Assembly: GCA_964575975.1 (NCBI GenBank)
Contig: CAZNTU010000044.1
Span: 1-32,079 of the forward strand
Reading direction: 5' to 3'
DNA: 32,079 nt
Source of the DNA: G963674505 sp964575975
Lineage (GTDB): Bacteria; Desulfobacterota; Desulfobacteria; Desulfobacterales; SKZT01
In this document: piece by piece, positions 6,901-15,509 of the stretch
How positions within the stretch are numbered: position 1 is the first letter of the stretch
Layout: each line of letters opens with the position of its first letter
The notes under the pieces: model-generated
What the model was told of the DNA's origin: nothing
What the model saw: only the letters and a program-made list of their open reading frames with translations
Databases searched by the model: none
Position numbers and translations under genes: made by a program

Positions 6901-9156
6901 ATGGATTTCGGGGAGGTAGATTGGGGGAGCGGTTGCGCGCTGCCTTTGGAAAAGTGGTCGTGGTTGAACCGTCGAGGCTGTTTCGAGGATGAAAATCTTG
7001 CCGAATTCGTTGCTCCGTTTCCTCCGGTTCGATCAATGTTAAAACACGAAGGCATTCCGACAAAGGAGCTTTTTGCGAGAAACGGGGCGGACATATTCGA
7101 GGCGCTCCATGATGCAAGTCCCCGGGAGTTGGGGAGCTTCGAAAGAATTCTGGTCGTCAATTGCGGTTTGGGCAGACTTCTCCGCATGTTTCGGGGATGC
7201 GAGGCGACAATTTGCGCTTGCGACTTCAAAGCGGAAAACGTTCGATGGATTCGAAATTCGCTTCCATTCGTCGATTCCCGGGAATTTCCCGCGAATTGGA
7301 AGCTTCCGTTCGAAGACGGCTTGTTCGACGCCGTGATAGCTGTTTCCTATTTCACATCCTTGCGGCCCGAGGCGCAGTTGCTGTTATTGTCGGAAATTCG
7401 ACGCGTCGCTTCGGAGGACGGGCTGGTTTTTGTTTCCGTCCATGGCCGACGCGCGTTGCAGCGTGTCGAACAAGAGCCCGAGTTGAGAAAAATGCTTTTT
7501 ATTGATGAAAGCGACGTCGGAAAAACGGCGGCGAAGTTCGAAAAAAACGGAGCTGCCTTTGTATCCAGAGGAGCCGGAGACAATTCCAAGGACAAATTAA
7601 AAAGGTGGATCGCCGATTTATTGCGCCGCGAAAAAGGCTTGTTCGCACCGGGATCGTCGTTCGTTTCGAAATCCTGGGTGTACGAACACTGGGGACGATG
7701 GTTCAACGTGGTCGATGTTCGCGAGGGCGCCATACACGATTTTCAGGACATCGTCGTCTTGGATTCCGACAAGAAGGGGAGAGGATTTTTTTCCGGAAAT
7801 ACCGTCGACTGGCCCGGAAACGGCAAGGAGCCCGTGATTGCAGAAACAGAAGCCCTCGTTCGCATTCGTTCGATACGAACATTCCGAACCGAGACGGAAA
7901 AAATTTGCGAGTTCGGTCTCGAGAATCCCGCTGTTTGCGGGGACGTCTCCACAAAGCCGTTCGGTTTTTCAGGTTGGATTATGGGAAAAGGCTTCCGGAT
8001 CGATGCGGTGGAAATCCACGCCGGAGGCGTCTTGGTTTCGACCATCCCGCTGGACATCGAGCGTCCCGACGTGGCGGAGCATTTCAAGATCGAGGCCGGA
8101 GACAATCGGTTCGGCTTTTCCGCCTATTTCAATCCGTTCTGTCTTTCCGCCGATTTCGAAGTCGAGGGGTTCGCGCGGTCGTCCGAAGCCGGAAAGACCA
8201 AAATATTCGCCGTCGTCGGAGATCGGACGCGATTCGACCGGGGTTTTCGGATGGAAATCAAGCCGATAGTCATAAACACCTTGGGCAGAACGGGAAGCAC
8301 CTATTTGTTGAGCCTCCTGGGAGCGCATCCGCAAATTGCGGCATACAAACCGTTTCAAGTGGAGGCACGATACGCCTCCTACTGGACGCAGATGTTTCTG
8401 AGCATAAGCCATCCCAAAAGCTGGGTCTTTCCGATCGCTTCCTACAATATCGAGGATCCCGCTTGGATATTCGGCGACGACAAAGAAAAAGATTTGCATT
8501 GCGCCATGTATCCGGAAATGACGACTTGGTTCAACGGGACTTACACTCGCCAGGCGTTCGGCTTTTGCATGGGAAGCCTTCAGATGCACTATCGGCGGAT
8601 CGCGGAAATTCAAAAGAAGGAAAAAGCCCTCTTCTTCGCGGAAAAGTTTTTGCCCAACCCTTTTACCGACGCCGTGGTCGCCTTGGTTCCCGGAGTCAAG
8701 GAAATCGTTCTGGCACGGGATTTTCGGGACATGTTTTGCTCCATCTACGCATTCAACCAAAAAAGGGGGTTTCTGGCGTTTGGAAGGGAGAATTACGAAA
8801 CCGACGAGGAGTACGTGAAAGATAGATTGGCGCCCGGTATCGAGGCGCTATGCCATTCTTGGCGAAGAAGACGTTCCTCGTGCTCTCTGGTCCGGTACGA
8901 AGACATCGTTCTCCAACCCGAGTCTAGTTTGGCTGGGGTTTTCGAATATCTCGGGGTAGATTCTTCCCCGTCGACGGTGGACGACGTTTTGCGCCAAGTG
9001 GCAAGAATGAATCCGAAAAGCCAGAAACATCACAAGACCACGTCCAAGGCCAAGGATTCCCTGCGAAGGTTTCGCAGGGAGATGTCGCCGGAACTGCTGG
9101 AATTGTGCAACGATGCGTTCGGAAAGAATCTGAAGGTCTTCGGCTACGATGTGTGA
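6901..9156 (+). CDS. Methyltransferase-sulfotransferase fusion protein
   Basis: The 751-residue product joins three parts. Residues about 80-180 form a class I SAM methyltransferase: a VVNCGLGRLL glycine loop, ACDFK acidic strand, LPFEDGLFDAVIA as motif post-I, and a LSEIRRVASEDG helix. Residues about 310-445 look like a beta-rich linker domain. Residues about 453-751 are a PAPS-dependent sulfotransferase, with the 5'-phosphosulfate loop NTLGRTGSTYLL near 459-470, an LARDFRDMF strand with the Arg-Asp-x-x-Asp pattern of 3'-phosphate binding, and a VRYEDIV motif. It probably methylates and sulfates sugar residues or chain ends of the polysaccharide in the cytoplasm. ATG 6901 follows GGAAAACAA. 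It is separated by 96 nt with a strong promoter from wzm. Confidence 0.85.
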   Translation: MDFGEVDWGSGCALPLEKWSWLNRRGCFEDENLAEFVAPFPPVRSMLKHEGIPTKELFARNGADIFEALHDASPRELGSFERILVVNCGLGRLLRMFRGCEATICACDFKAENVRWIRNSLPFVDSREFPANWKLPFEDGLFDAVIAVSYFTSLRPEAQLLLLSEIRRVASEDGLVFVSVHGRRALQRVEQEPELRKMLFIDESDVGKTAAKFEKNGAAFVSRGAGDNSKDKLKRWIADLLRREKGLFAPGSSFVSKSWVYEHWGRWFNVVDVREGAIHDFQDIVVLDSDKKGRGFFSGNTVDWPGNGKEPVIAETEALVRIRSIRTFRTETEKICEFGLENPAVCGDVSTKPFGFSGWIMGKGFRIDAVEIHAGGVLVSTIPLDIERPDVAEHFKIEAGDNRFGFSAYFNPFCLSADFEVEGFARSSEAGKTKIFAVVGDRTRFDRGFRMEIKPIVINTLGRTGSTYLLSLLGAHPQIAAYKPFQVEARYASYWTQMFLSISHPKSWVFPIASYNIEDPAWIFGDDKEKDLHCAMYPEMTTWFNGTYTRQAFGFCMGSLQMHYRRIAEIQKKEKALFFAEKFLPNPFTDAVVALVPGVKEIVLARDFRDMFCSIYAFNQKRGFLAFGRENYETDEEYVKDRLAPGIEALCHSWRRRRSSCSLVRYEDIVLQPESSLAGVFEYLGVDSSPSTVDDVLRQVARMNPKSQKHHKTTSKAKDSLRRFRREMSPELLELCNDAFGKNLKVFGYDV

Positions 9157-9165
9157 ACTTGGAAG

Positions 9166-9194
9166 TTGACTCAAATGGCCGATCTTGGTATATT
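9166..9194 (+). promoter_or_regulatory. Strong sigma70-type promoter for the wzm-wzt operon
   Basis: TTGACT (9166-9171) and TATATT (9189-9194) are separated by exactly 17 nt in the 96-nt gap after the sulfotransferase gene. Each box matches consensus at five of six positions. Transcription should start near 9201, leaving a leader of about 50 nt. AAGGAG at 9224-9229 lies 23 nt before the wzm ATG, too far to act as its ordinary ribosome site. Confidence 0.7.
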
Positions 9195-9252
9195 GTCTGA
9201 TTTGCTTGAAACCCGTAGCTAAACAAGGAGAATATCCGTCGGTGTTTGACGT

Positions 9253-10092
9253 ATGGCGAATACGAACGATTCTTTGAAAACAATATTGAATCCCGTTTGG
9301 ATCGGCAGGAGGTTCTGGGTATACCGGGAGCTTATCCGGCAGCTGACTTGGCGGGAAGTGGTGATTCACTACAAAGGATCTTTCCTCGGGGTCGGATGGA
9401 GCTTCGTGCAACCTTTGCTGATGCTTTGCGTCTATACGTTCGTCTTTTCCGTCGTATTCAATGCGAGGTGGGGAATGCGGACGGAGGAGACGCGCATCGC
9501 TTTCGCGCTGGCATTGTTCATGGGAATTGTTACGTTCAATCTTTTTGCGGAAATGTTGAACGCTTCGCCTACTATCATTCTTCGCCGGGTCAATCTGGTC
9601 AAGAAGATCGTTTTTCCATTGGATGTTCTGCCGCTGGTCCAGTTTTTAAGCGTTTTGGTCAATTCGCTTTTCAGTCTCGCCGTTCTGGTTGCCGGGGTGT
9701 TGCTAGTGTACGGATCGATTCCATGGACGGCTGTATTTCTTCCTCTGGTGTGGCTTCCGATGATGATGCTTTCATTGGGATGCGGTTATTTCATGGCCTC
9801 CCTCGGGGTTTTCGTGCGCGATTGCAGCGCAGTTGTCCGGGTGCTAAGCATGATGCTGTTTTTCTTGTCGCCCATATTCTATCCGATTTCCGCAGTTCCC
9901 CCGGATTTTCAGATTTTCATCAAATTGAACCCTGTCGCCATATTCGTGGAAAATGCCCGCAGGGTTTTCATTTGGGGAATGACTCCGGAGTGGAATTGGT
10001 TTATCGGAGGGGCTGTTTTTTCATTTTTTGCGATGGCTGCGGGATATGGTTGGTTCATGAAGAGCAAAAAAGCGTTCGTGGACGTGATTTAG
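9253..10092 (+). CDS. wzm: ABC-2 type polysaccharide export permease Wzm
   Basis: This 279-residue integral membrane protein has about six hydrophobic helices and the ABC-2 family opening: an RELIRQLTWREV amphipathic segment, then a YKGSFLGVGWSF block, then the first helix. A late FFLSPIFYPISAVP motif is characteristic of Wzm/TagG/KpsM permeases. With Wzt it forms the inner-membrane channel that moves the undecaprenyl-linked polysaccharide to the periplasm. ATG 9253 is the first possible start after an in-frame TGA at 9247. No close Shine-Dalgarno is visible, the nearest being AAGGAG 23 nt upstream. The stop is followed 7 nt later by the wzt start. A 309-codon open frame overlaps it (9246-10175) but encodes nothing recognisable. 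Confidence 0.92.
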   Translation: MANTNDSLKTILNPVWIGRRFWVYRELIRQLTWREVVIHYKGSFLGVGWSFVQPLLMLCVYTFVFSVVFNARWGMRTEETRIAFALALFMGIVTFNLFAEMLNASPTIILRRVNLVKKIVFPLDVLPLVQFLSVLVNSLFSLAVLVAGVLLVYGSIPWTAVFLPLVWLPMMMLSLGCGYFMASLGVFVRDCSAVVRVLSMMLFFLSPIFYPISAVPPDFQIFIKLNPVAIFVENARRVFIWGMTPEWNWFIGGAVFSFFAMAAGYGWFMKSKKAFVDVI

Positions 10093-10099
10093 AAAGATT

Positions 10100-11377
10100 A
10101 TGGGCGAAACTGCGATCGAAGTTCGAAATATCGGAAAGTGCTACCAGGTTTACGCTCGGCCCATCGACCGTCTGAAGCAGTCGTTGTGGCGGAACAAGAA
10201 ACGATTCTACCGGGAATTCTGGGCGCTTCGGGACGTTTCGCTACGCGTGGAGAGAGGGGAAACGTTGGGAATCGTGGGCTCGAACGGCTCGGGCAAGACC
10301 ACGTTTCTTCAATTGGTGTGCGGCATATTGAGCCCGACCAAAGGCTGCCTCCAAGTCAACGGCCGCATTGCCGGGCTTTTGGAACTGGGGGCGGGGTTCA
10401 ACCCGGAGTTCACCGGACGGGAGAACGTTTTCATGAACGGGGCGGTCATGGGGCTTTCTCGCCGGGAAATCGAAGCCGTTTACGAAAAAATCGCGGAATT
10501 CGCCAATATAGGGGAATTCATCGACCAACCGGTCAAAGTGTATTCGAGCGGCATGTATTTGCGGCTGGCTTTTGCCTCCGCAGTGCATGTGGCCCCGGAT
10601 ATTCTCGTGATCGACGAAGCCCTTTCCGTAGGAGACGCCCGGTTTCAGCAGAAATGCATGGCGAAGATCAGGGATTTCTGTCGAAACGGCACCGTGCTTT
10701 TCGTTACCCACAACAGCAATTCGGTGGTGGAATTGTGTTCCCGCGCGGTTTGGATCGAAAGCGGAGAAGTCAGGATGGACGATTCCCCTAAATTGGTGAT
10801 GGAAAAGTATCTTCAGTTCATGTATGAAGGGGAGAATGCCTTTTCGAAAGAAAAACGGACCCCTGCGCTCCAAAACGTCGAAAATGCGATCGACGAGTCG
10901 GAATTCGCCCGAATCGAAGACGGCTTTCGTCAGTTCGGCGACTATCGAGTCAGAATAAAAGGGGTGAGGTTGGCATCGGGAGGTCGAAACAACAGCCTGG
11001 TTTTTTCCGGCAGGCCTTGCGAAGTATCGATTCTCCTTCGGGCCGAGGACACCATTCGCAATCCCATCGTCGGCTTTATGGTCAAGGATCGTCTCGGAAG
11101 GCAGGTATTGGCGGACAACACTGCATTTATGCATTGCGAGTTCCCTTTGTTGGAGGCCGGAGGGGATTACATCGTGTCGTTTTCCATCGGCGCTTGGCCC
11201 AACTTGAGGGAGGACGATTACTCTCTGACTGTCGCGGTGGCCGACGGGGATGTCGGAGAGCATAGCCAGTGCCATTACGTGAACGACGGAATCGTTTTCA
11301 CAAGCGTTCCGGTGAGAAACCCGCCAGCGCTTTTCTCCGTGATCGACACGACATTTTCCTGGAAAAGATTAGGGTAG
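10100..11377 (+). CDS. wzt: ABC transporter ATPase Wzt with C-terminal glycan-recognition domain
   Basis: The 425-residue product has a full nucleotide-binding domain in residues 1-245: Walker A GSNGSGKTT near 60-68, the LELGAGFNPEFTGREN block typical of polysaccharide exporters, signature YSSGMYLRLAFA from 148, Walker B ILVIDEALSVGDA from 168, and the switch His at about 204. Residues about 270-425 form a beta-sandwich of the Wzt C-terminal type, with an LLRAEDTIRNPIVGFMVKDRLG strand pair and a late VNDGIVF. In E. coli O8/O9a this domain binds the modified non-reducing end of the glycan and gates export. The same role is inferred here and agrees with the neighbouring modification enzymes. 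Confidence 0.93.
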   Translation: MGETAIEVRNIGKCYQVYARPIDRLKQSLWRNKKRFYREFWALRDVSLRVERGETLGIVGSNGSGKTTFLQLVCGILSPTKGCLQVNGRIAGLLELGAGFNPEFTGRENVFMNGAVMGLSRREIEAVYEKIAEFANIGEFIDQPVKVYSSGMYLRLAFASAVHVAPDILVIDEALSVGDARFQQKCMAKIRDFCRNGTVLFVTHNSNSVVELCSRAVWIESGEVRMDDSPKLVMEKYLQFMYEGENAFSKEKRTPALQNVENAIDESEFARIEDGFRQFGDYRVRIKGVRLASGGRNNSLVFSGRPCEVSILLRAEDTIRNPIVGFMVKDRLGRQVLADNTAFMHCEFPLLEAGGDYIVSFSIGAWPNLREDDYSLTVAVADGDVGEHSQCHYVNDGIVFTSVPVRNPPALFSVIDTTFSWKRLG

Positions 11378-11390
11378 GGCAGGGCGAGGA

Positions 11391-12023
11391 ATGCACCAGA
11401 GTTCGCTCGACAATATGAAAAAGTTCCGCGACAAGTATCTTCGAGGAAGGGAAGGGGAGTGCCTGCTGATTTTCGACTTGGGAAGCTTCGATGTCAACGG
11501 TTCGTACAAACCGTTTTTCGACGAGCCCCAATGGACCTATCGTGGCTTGGACTTGCAAAAGGGACCCAATGTCGACGTGATTTTGCGCGATCCTTATAAA
11601 TTCGAGGGGATTGGATCTGGAACGGCGGACGTTTTCATATCCGGACAGGCATTCGAACATATCGAATATTTTTGGTTCAGCATGCTGGAAATCGCGCGGG
11701 TTTTGAAAACGGGGGGGATTTGTTGCATCATTGCGCCTTCCGGAGGCTACGAACATCGATACCCTGTGGATTGTTGGAGGTTCTACGCCGACGGGTTCGC
11801 CGCGTTGTCCAAATTTGCCGGGTTGGAACTCAGGGAAGTCTACGTAGGCAATGAGCCGGAAGGTCGCTACACGGACGAGAGCGATGTATGGAAAGACGCA
11901 GTCCTGGTTTGCGAAAAGCCGAAATGGGGCTGGCGTACGCGACTCTGCCTCGTTCTGCTTCAGTGGGTTATGAATCGATGGGTTCGCATGCGAGGACCGA
12001 GTCCGACGGCGAATCGTCCATAG
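11391..12023 (+). CDS. Class I SAM-dependent methyltransferase
   Basis: The 210-residue product fits the methyltransferase 11 type: a degenerate glycine loop (IFDLGSFDVNGSY), an acidic strand end (YRGLDLQKGPNVD), and the block F-I-S-G-Q-A-F-E-H-I-E followed by MLEIARVLKTGG. After the fold comes a basic, hydrophobic tail (LCLVLLQWVMNRWVRM) that may lie on the membrane. It probably modifies a sugar of the growing chain. It starts 13 nt after wzt with a purine-rich GGGCGAGGA directly before ATG, so it belongs to the wzm-wzt operon. Its position next to the exporter makes it a candidate for chain-end capping, but the sequence does not fix the target. Confidence 0.8.
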   Translation: MHQSSLDNMKKFRDKYLRGREGECLLIFDLGSFDVNGSYKPFFDEPQWTYRGLDLQKGPNVDVILRDPYKFEGIGSGTADVFISGQAFEHIEYFWFSMLEIARVLKTGGICCIIAPSGGYEHRYPVDCWRFYADGFAALSKFAGLELREVYVGNEPEGRYTDESDVWKDAVLVCEKPKWGWRTRLCLVLLQWVMNRWVRMRGPSPTANRP

Positions 12024-12051
12024 ACGCTTTTGCAAATAGAGTTTTTTAAAA

Positions 12052-12909
12052 ATGCCGACTTTTTTTCATAATAGAAACGAATCCGAACTGTGGCGGGCAA
12101 TATCGCTGGTTTTCGACAAACCGGTTCGAACGACGGACATTCGGTCTTGGCACGGACATATCCCGTTCGCCTTTTTTCTGATTTCGATGTTGAAACCTCG
12201 TCTGTTCGTCGAGTTAGGAACGCACAAGGGAGATTCCTACAGCGCGTTCTGCCAGGCGGCGGACACCCTCGGCCTCGATTGCCGATGCGTCGCGGTAGAC
12301 ACCTGGAAAGGCGACGACCAGGCAGGCTACTACGGCGAAGAAGTTTACGAAGAATTGCGAAAATTCAACGAAACTCGCCATGGCTCGTTTTCCGAACTGT
12401 TGCGTTCGAGTTTCGATGAAGCTTTGCCGAGATTTTCGGACGAATCGATCGATCTTCTTCATATCGACGGTCGTCACGGATATAGCGATGTCAGGAGGGA
12501 TTTCGAATCCTGGCTTCCCAAGATGAGCGAAAAGGGCGTCGTGCTGTTGCACGACATCGAGGAGCGCGCTCCCGGATTCGGCGTCTGGAAACTCTGGGAA
12601 GAGCTGTCGCGGAAATATCCGAGTTTCGGATTTCGCCATTCGCACGGCCTTGGCGTTTTGCGCGTGGGGCGTTCTGTTCCGGAGGCCATGGGCCCCTTGT
12701 TCGATTGCGAAGAAAGGGAAAAGAGACTGATTTCGGATTTTTTTGCGGCCATCGGTGAAAAAATCTTGCTCGACAACCAAGTTGCAAGCTTGAAAGAATC
12801 CTTGAAAATGCTACAGACGATGGCGGAAACCCATCGAAAAATGATCGAACACAAGGATGCCAGGATCGAGACCCTCGAAAAGCGGATGGCCGCCGAACTC
12901 CAGAAATAA
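12052..12909 (+). CDS. SAM-dependent methyltransferase with C-terminal coiled coil
   Basis: Residues about 50-205 of this 285-residue protein carry the methyltransferase 24 pattern: VELGTHKGDSY (SAM loop), VAVDTWKGD, LLHIDGRHGYSDVRRDF and VVLLHDI, in which the Asp and His residues resemble the metal site of this family. Residues about 238-285 form a heptad-rich coiled coil (SLKESLKMLQ, HRKMIEHKDARIETLEKRM). A methyltransferase with a C-terminal coiled coil beside Wzt recalls WbdD of E. coli O9a, where capping enzyme and ruler are one protein. There is no kinase domain here, and the coiled coil is much shorter. The ribosome site before ATG 12052 is weak. The next gene begins 17 nt after the stop. 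Confidence 0.82.
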   Translation: MPTFFHNRNESELWRAISLVFDKPVRTTDIRSWHGHIPFAFFLISMLKPRLFVELGTHKGDSYSAFCQAADTLGLDCRCVAVDTWKGDDQAGYYGEEVYEELRKFNETRHGSFSELLRSSFDEALPRFSDESIDLLHIDGRHGYSDVRRDFESWLPKMSEKGVVLLHDIEERAPGFGVWKLWEELSRKYPSFGFRHSHGLGVLRVGRSVPEAMGPLFDCEEREKRLISDFFAAIGEKILLDNQVASLKESLKMLQTMAETHRKMIEHKDARIETLEKRMAAELQK

Positions 12910-12926
12910 AAGAAGGGAAGTTTGAC

Positions 12927-15509
12927 TTGAATCCAACGGCGTCCGAAAAAGACAACGAACGGAAAGAGGGAAAGACGCCTCGCGTCAGCGTGATCGTTCC
13001 TGCGTACAACCATGAACGGTATGTGGGCGAGGCCATCGAGAGCGTACTGGGGCAAAGCTTCGGGGACTTCGAATTGATCGTCGTGGACGACGGTTCCACC
13101 GACGGAACTCGAAAAGTCGTGGAAAATTACCGAGACGACCCTCGTCTCAGGGTTTTCTCGCAGAAGAATCGCGGCACTGCCCATACCCTAAACCGGGGAA
13201 TCGAGTTGGCGCGAGGCGAATTTATCTCCATCCTCAATTCCGACGACAGGTATCGCGTCGACCGTCTCGCCCGGTTCTTATCCTTGATGGACGATAGGCC
13301 CGAATGCATGATCGCCGCCAGCCTGATTCGTCCCATCGACGATTCCGGTTCTGCTATAGAGCCGGGTTCGCGCGGAAGCTACTGGCTCGATTGGTACGAG
13401 AAGGCTGTGGCTTCCCTGAAAGCCGGGGCCGAGCCTTTCGCCTCCTTGCTGAAGCACAATTTCGTGGCGACGACTTCCAACCTGTTCGTCCGGTCCCGTT
13501 TTTTCGAGGACAATCGCCCTTTCGACCCTCTTCTGGCTTATTGCAACGACTACGAATTTTTTCTGAGGGGACTCCGCGCCTATCCTTTCGCCATGATCGA
13601 CGAGCCCCTTTTGGATTACCGTATCCACGAGCGAAACACCATCAAGGAAAACGAGTTTCTGAAGCATTTGGAAGTCTTGCATGCCGTTTTTTCCAACGTC
13701 GATTTGGGGGAACTCCTTGCCAAGCCGTCTCTTCGAGAAAGAATGGCAAGTCCCTTGATCCGGACTTTGTTTGAAAATCCGGAAATCAATCCGGAAAAGT
13801 ACCATTCCGACTACATTGCCGTTATTCGGAGCAAAGAAGACGAAATCGACAAGATGCGGTCGATGGTGAACAGGCTGAACGGCGAAGTCGAGGAGCGGGA
13901 ATGCAAACTGCGCGAGGCCGACCTGTGGCTGAAGGATTTGAAGAGAGAAGTGGAGGAGCGGGGCGAAAAGCTGGCCATGGCGGATCAATGGTTGAAAAGT
14001 TTCAGGCGGGAAATCGAAGATCGAGACGCCAAACTTTCGAATGCCCAAGATTGGCTGGAAAGATTGAAAGCGGAAGCGGAGGCCTACCGGCGGAAGCTGG
14101 GGGAAAAGGAGCGCCACCTGGAAGATATCGGAATCGCCTTGCATGAAAAAAATGCGATTCTGCAGGAAATCTACAATTCCAAGAGCTGGCTTTGGCTGAC
14201 AAGGTACAGAAACCTGAAATACAGGGCAGGCCATGCCGTCGAGCGGTTGAAAAAACCGTTCACGGGAGAAAAAAGCGGTTCCTGTCGATACCCTGGATTG
14301 AAAAGAAAGTTTCAGGACTTTTTGATGAAAGGGTCGTTACGGCTTTTTTTCTATCGAAAAGCGCAGGAGCATTTTAAAGCGCCGCGCGAGCGGACGTGTC
14401 GAACAGTCGAAAGAGCCTCTGAAAAAGACGGGGGCGGAACGCAACATATCGAAATCCTCCACCCGATAAAGCCGCAAAGGCCGGTCGTTGTGCATGCGAT
14501 CGCCAATTTCATGACCGGTGGATCGAGCCGTCTCGTGGCCGATCTTGTCGAGCATCTCGGACACCTCTACGAGCAGGAAGTGGCGACTTTCTACAATCCC
14601 GACCCGCCCGCCTTTTCGGGTTTCCCGATTCGCGTGTTTCCCCGATCCGAAGGAGACATACTGTCTTTTCTGAAGGAAAAGAATGCCGCCGTCCTGCACG
14701 TGCATTACTGGGGGGAATGCGACGATCCTTGGTATCGCAAGGTCTTCGAAGCTGCGCGTCAAAAGGGATGCGTGGTGGTGGAGAACATCAATACTCCAGT
14801 GGAAGCCTATATCGACGAGGTTGTCGATCATTACGTGTATGTCAGCGAATACGCGAGAGCTTTCGGTTCCAAAATTCCCGAGGCCTCTTCGGTGATCTAT
14901 CCCGGCAGCGATCTGGCGATGTTCCGGAGAAACGGGACTCCCGTGCCGGACGGCGTTATCGGCATGGTTTACCGGCTCGAAAACGACAAATTGAGCGAGG
15001 ATTCCATAGGGGTTTTCATCGACGTGATAAAGGAGAGGCCGGATACCAAGGCGATCATCGTGGGAGGGGGAACCTTCTTGGAGCCTTACAGGAAGCAGGT
15101 CGCCGAGGCCAGCGTTTCTGGAAATTTCCTTTTCACCGACTACGTTCCCTACCGCGACTTGCCCGACTATTACCGTCGATTTTCCGTTTTTGTAGCCCCG
15201 GTAAGAAAGGAGAGCTTCGGCCAAGTGTCTCCCTTCGCCATGGGAATGAAGCTGCCCGTGGCGGGATACGACGTCGGGGCCTTGTCGGAGATACTCGACG
15301 GCCGGGAATGTCTCGGAACGAACCGGAAGCAACTCGCCGACATCGTCGTGGATCTTCTGAACGACAGGGAGAAACGTTTGGAAATCGGAGAGAAAAATCA
15401 AAAGAGGGCCTTCGAACATTTCGCCGTCGAGACCATGATTCATAAATACGACCTTCTATACGAGAGATTGCTGAACAAAAATCGAATGAATAAAGGAAAG
15501 AAGCATTGA
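12927..15509 (+). CDS. Bifunctional glycosyltransferase GT2-coiled coil-GT4
   Basis: The 860-residue protein has three parts. Residues about 18-250 are a GT2 (GT-A) transferase with VSVIVPAYNHE, VVDDGSTDGT and an NSDD motif near 104-107. Residues about 300-410 are a coiled coil with four tandem 21-residue units, then an NSKSWLWLTRYRNLK motif often seen at the end of such linkers. Residues about 520-850 are a GT4 (GT-B) transferase, with FMTGGSSR at its start and ESFGQVSPFAMG near 762-773. The second Glu of the usual E-x7-E pair is Phe770, so the GT4 site may be altered. Start TTG 12927 follows AGAAGGGAAG. It overlaps the next gene by 4 nt. It probably adds two sugars in turn, with the coiled coil as spacer or partner interface. 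Confidence 0.88.
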   Translation: MNPTASEKDNERKEGKTPRVSVIVPAYNHERYVGEAIESVLGQSFGDFELIVVDDGSTDGTRKVVENYRDDPRLRVFSQKNRGTAHTLNRGIELARGEFISILNSDDRYRVDRLARFLSLMDDRPECMIAASLIRPIDDSGSAIEPGSRGSYWLDWYEKAVASLKAGAEPFASLLKHNFVATTSNLFVRSRFFEDNRPFDPLLAYCNDYEFFLRGLRAYPFAMIDEPLLDYRIHERNTIKENEFLKHLEVLHAVFSNVDLGELLAKPSLRERMASPLIRTLFENPEINPEKYHSDYIAVIRSKEDEIDKMRSMVNRLNGEVEERECKLREADLWLKDLKREVEERGEKLAMADQWLKSFRREIEDRDAKLSNAQDWLERLKAEAEAYRRKLGEKERHLEDIGIALHEKNAILQEIYNSKSWLWLTRYRNLKYRAGHAVERLKKPFTGEKSGSCRYPGLKRKFQDFLMKGSLRLFFYRKAQEHFKAPRERTCRTVERASEKDGGGTQHIEILHPIKPQRPVVVHAIANFMTGGSSRLVADLVEHLGHLYEQEVATFYNPDPPAFSGFPIRVFPRSEGDILSFLKEKNAAVLHVHYWGECDDPWYRKVFEAARQKGCVVVENINTPVEAYIDEVVDHYVYVSEYARAFGSKIPEASSVIYPGSDLAMFRRNGTPVPDGVIGMVYRLENDKLSEDSIGVFIDVIKERPDTKAIIVGGGTFLEPYRKQVAEASVSGNFLFTDYVPYRDLPDYYRRFSVFVAPVRKESFGQVSPFAMGMKLPVAGYDVGALSEILDGRECLGTNRKQLADIVVDLLNDREKRLEIGEKNQKRAFEHFAVETMIHKYDLLYERLLNKNRMNKGKKH
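13884..14135 (+). repeat. Four tandem 63-bp units encoding 21-residue coiled-coil repeats
   Basis: Residues 320-340, 341-361, 362-382 and 383-403 of the GT2-GT4 fusion are in-register copies, each three heptads long. The first three share E-[VI]-E-[ED]-R at the start, K-L at 8-9, A or A-Q near 12-13, and D/Q-W-L at 14-16. The fourth is more diverged. The repeat is protein-level, and the DNA copies have drifted. No insertions break the 21-residue period. Confidence 0.85.

Noticed and set aside
9246..10175. 309-codon plus-strand frame overlapping wzm
   Set aside because: It begins with TTG, has no recognisable motif, and the overlapping frame gives a clear ABC-2 permease.
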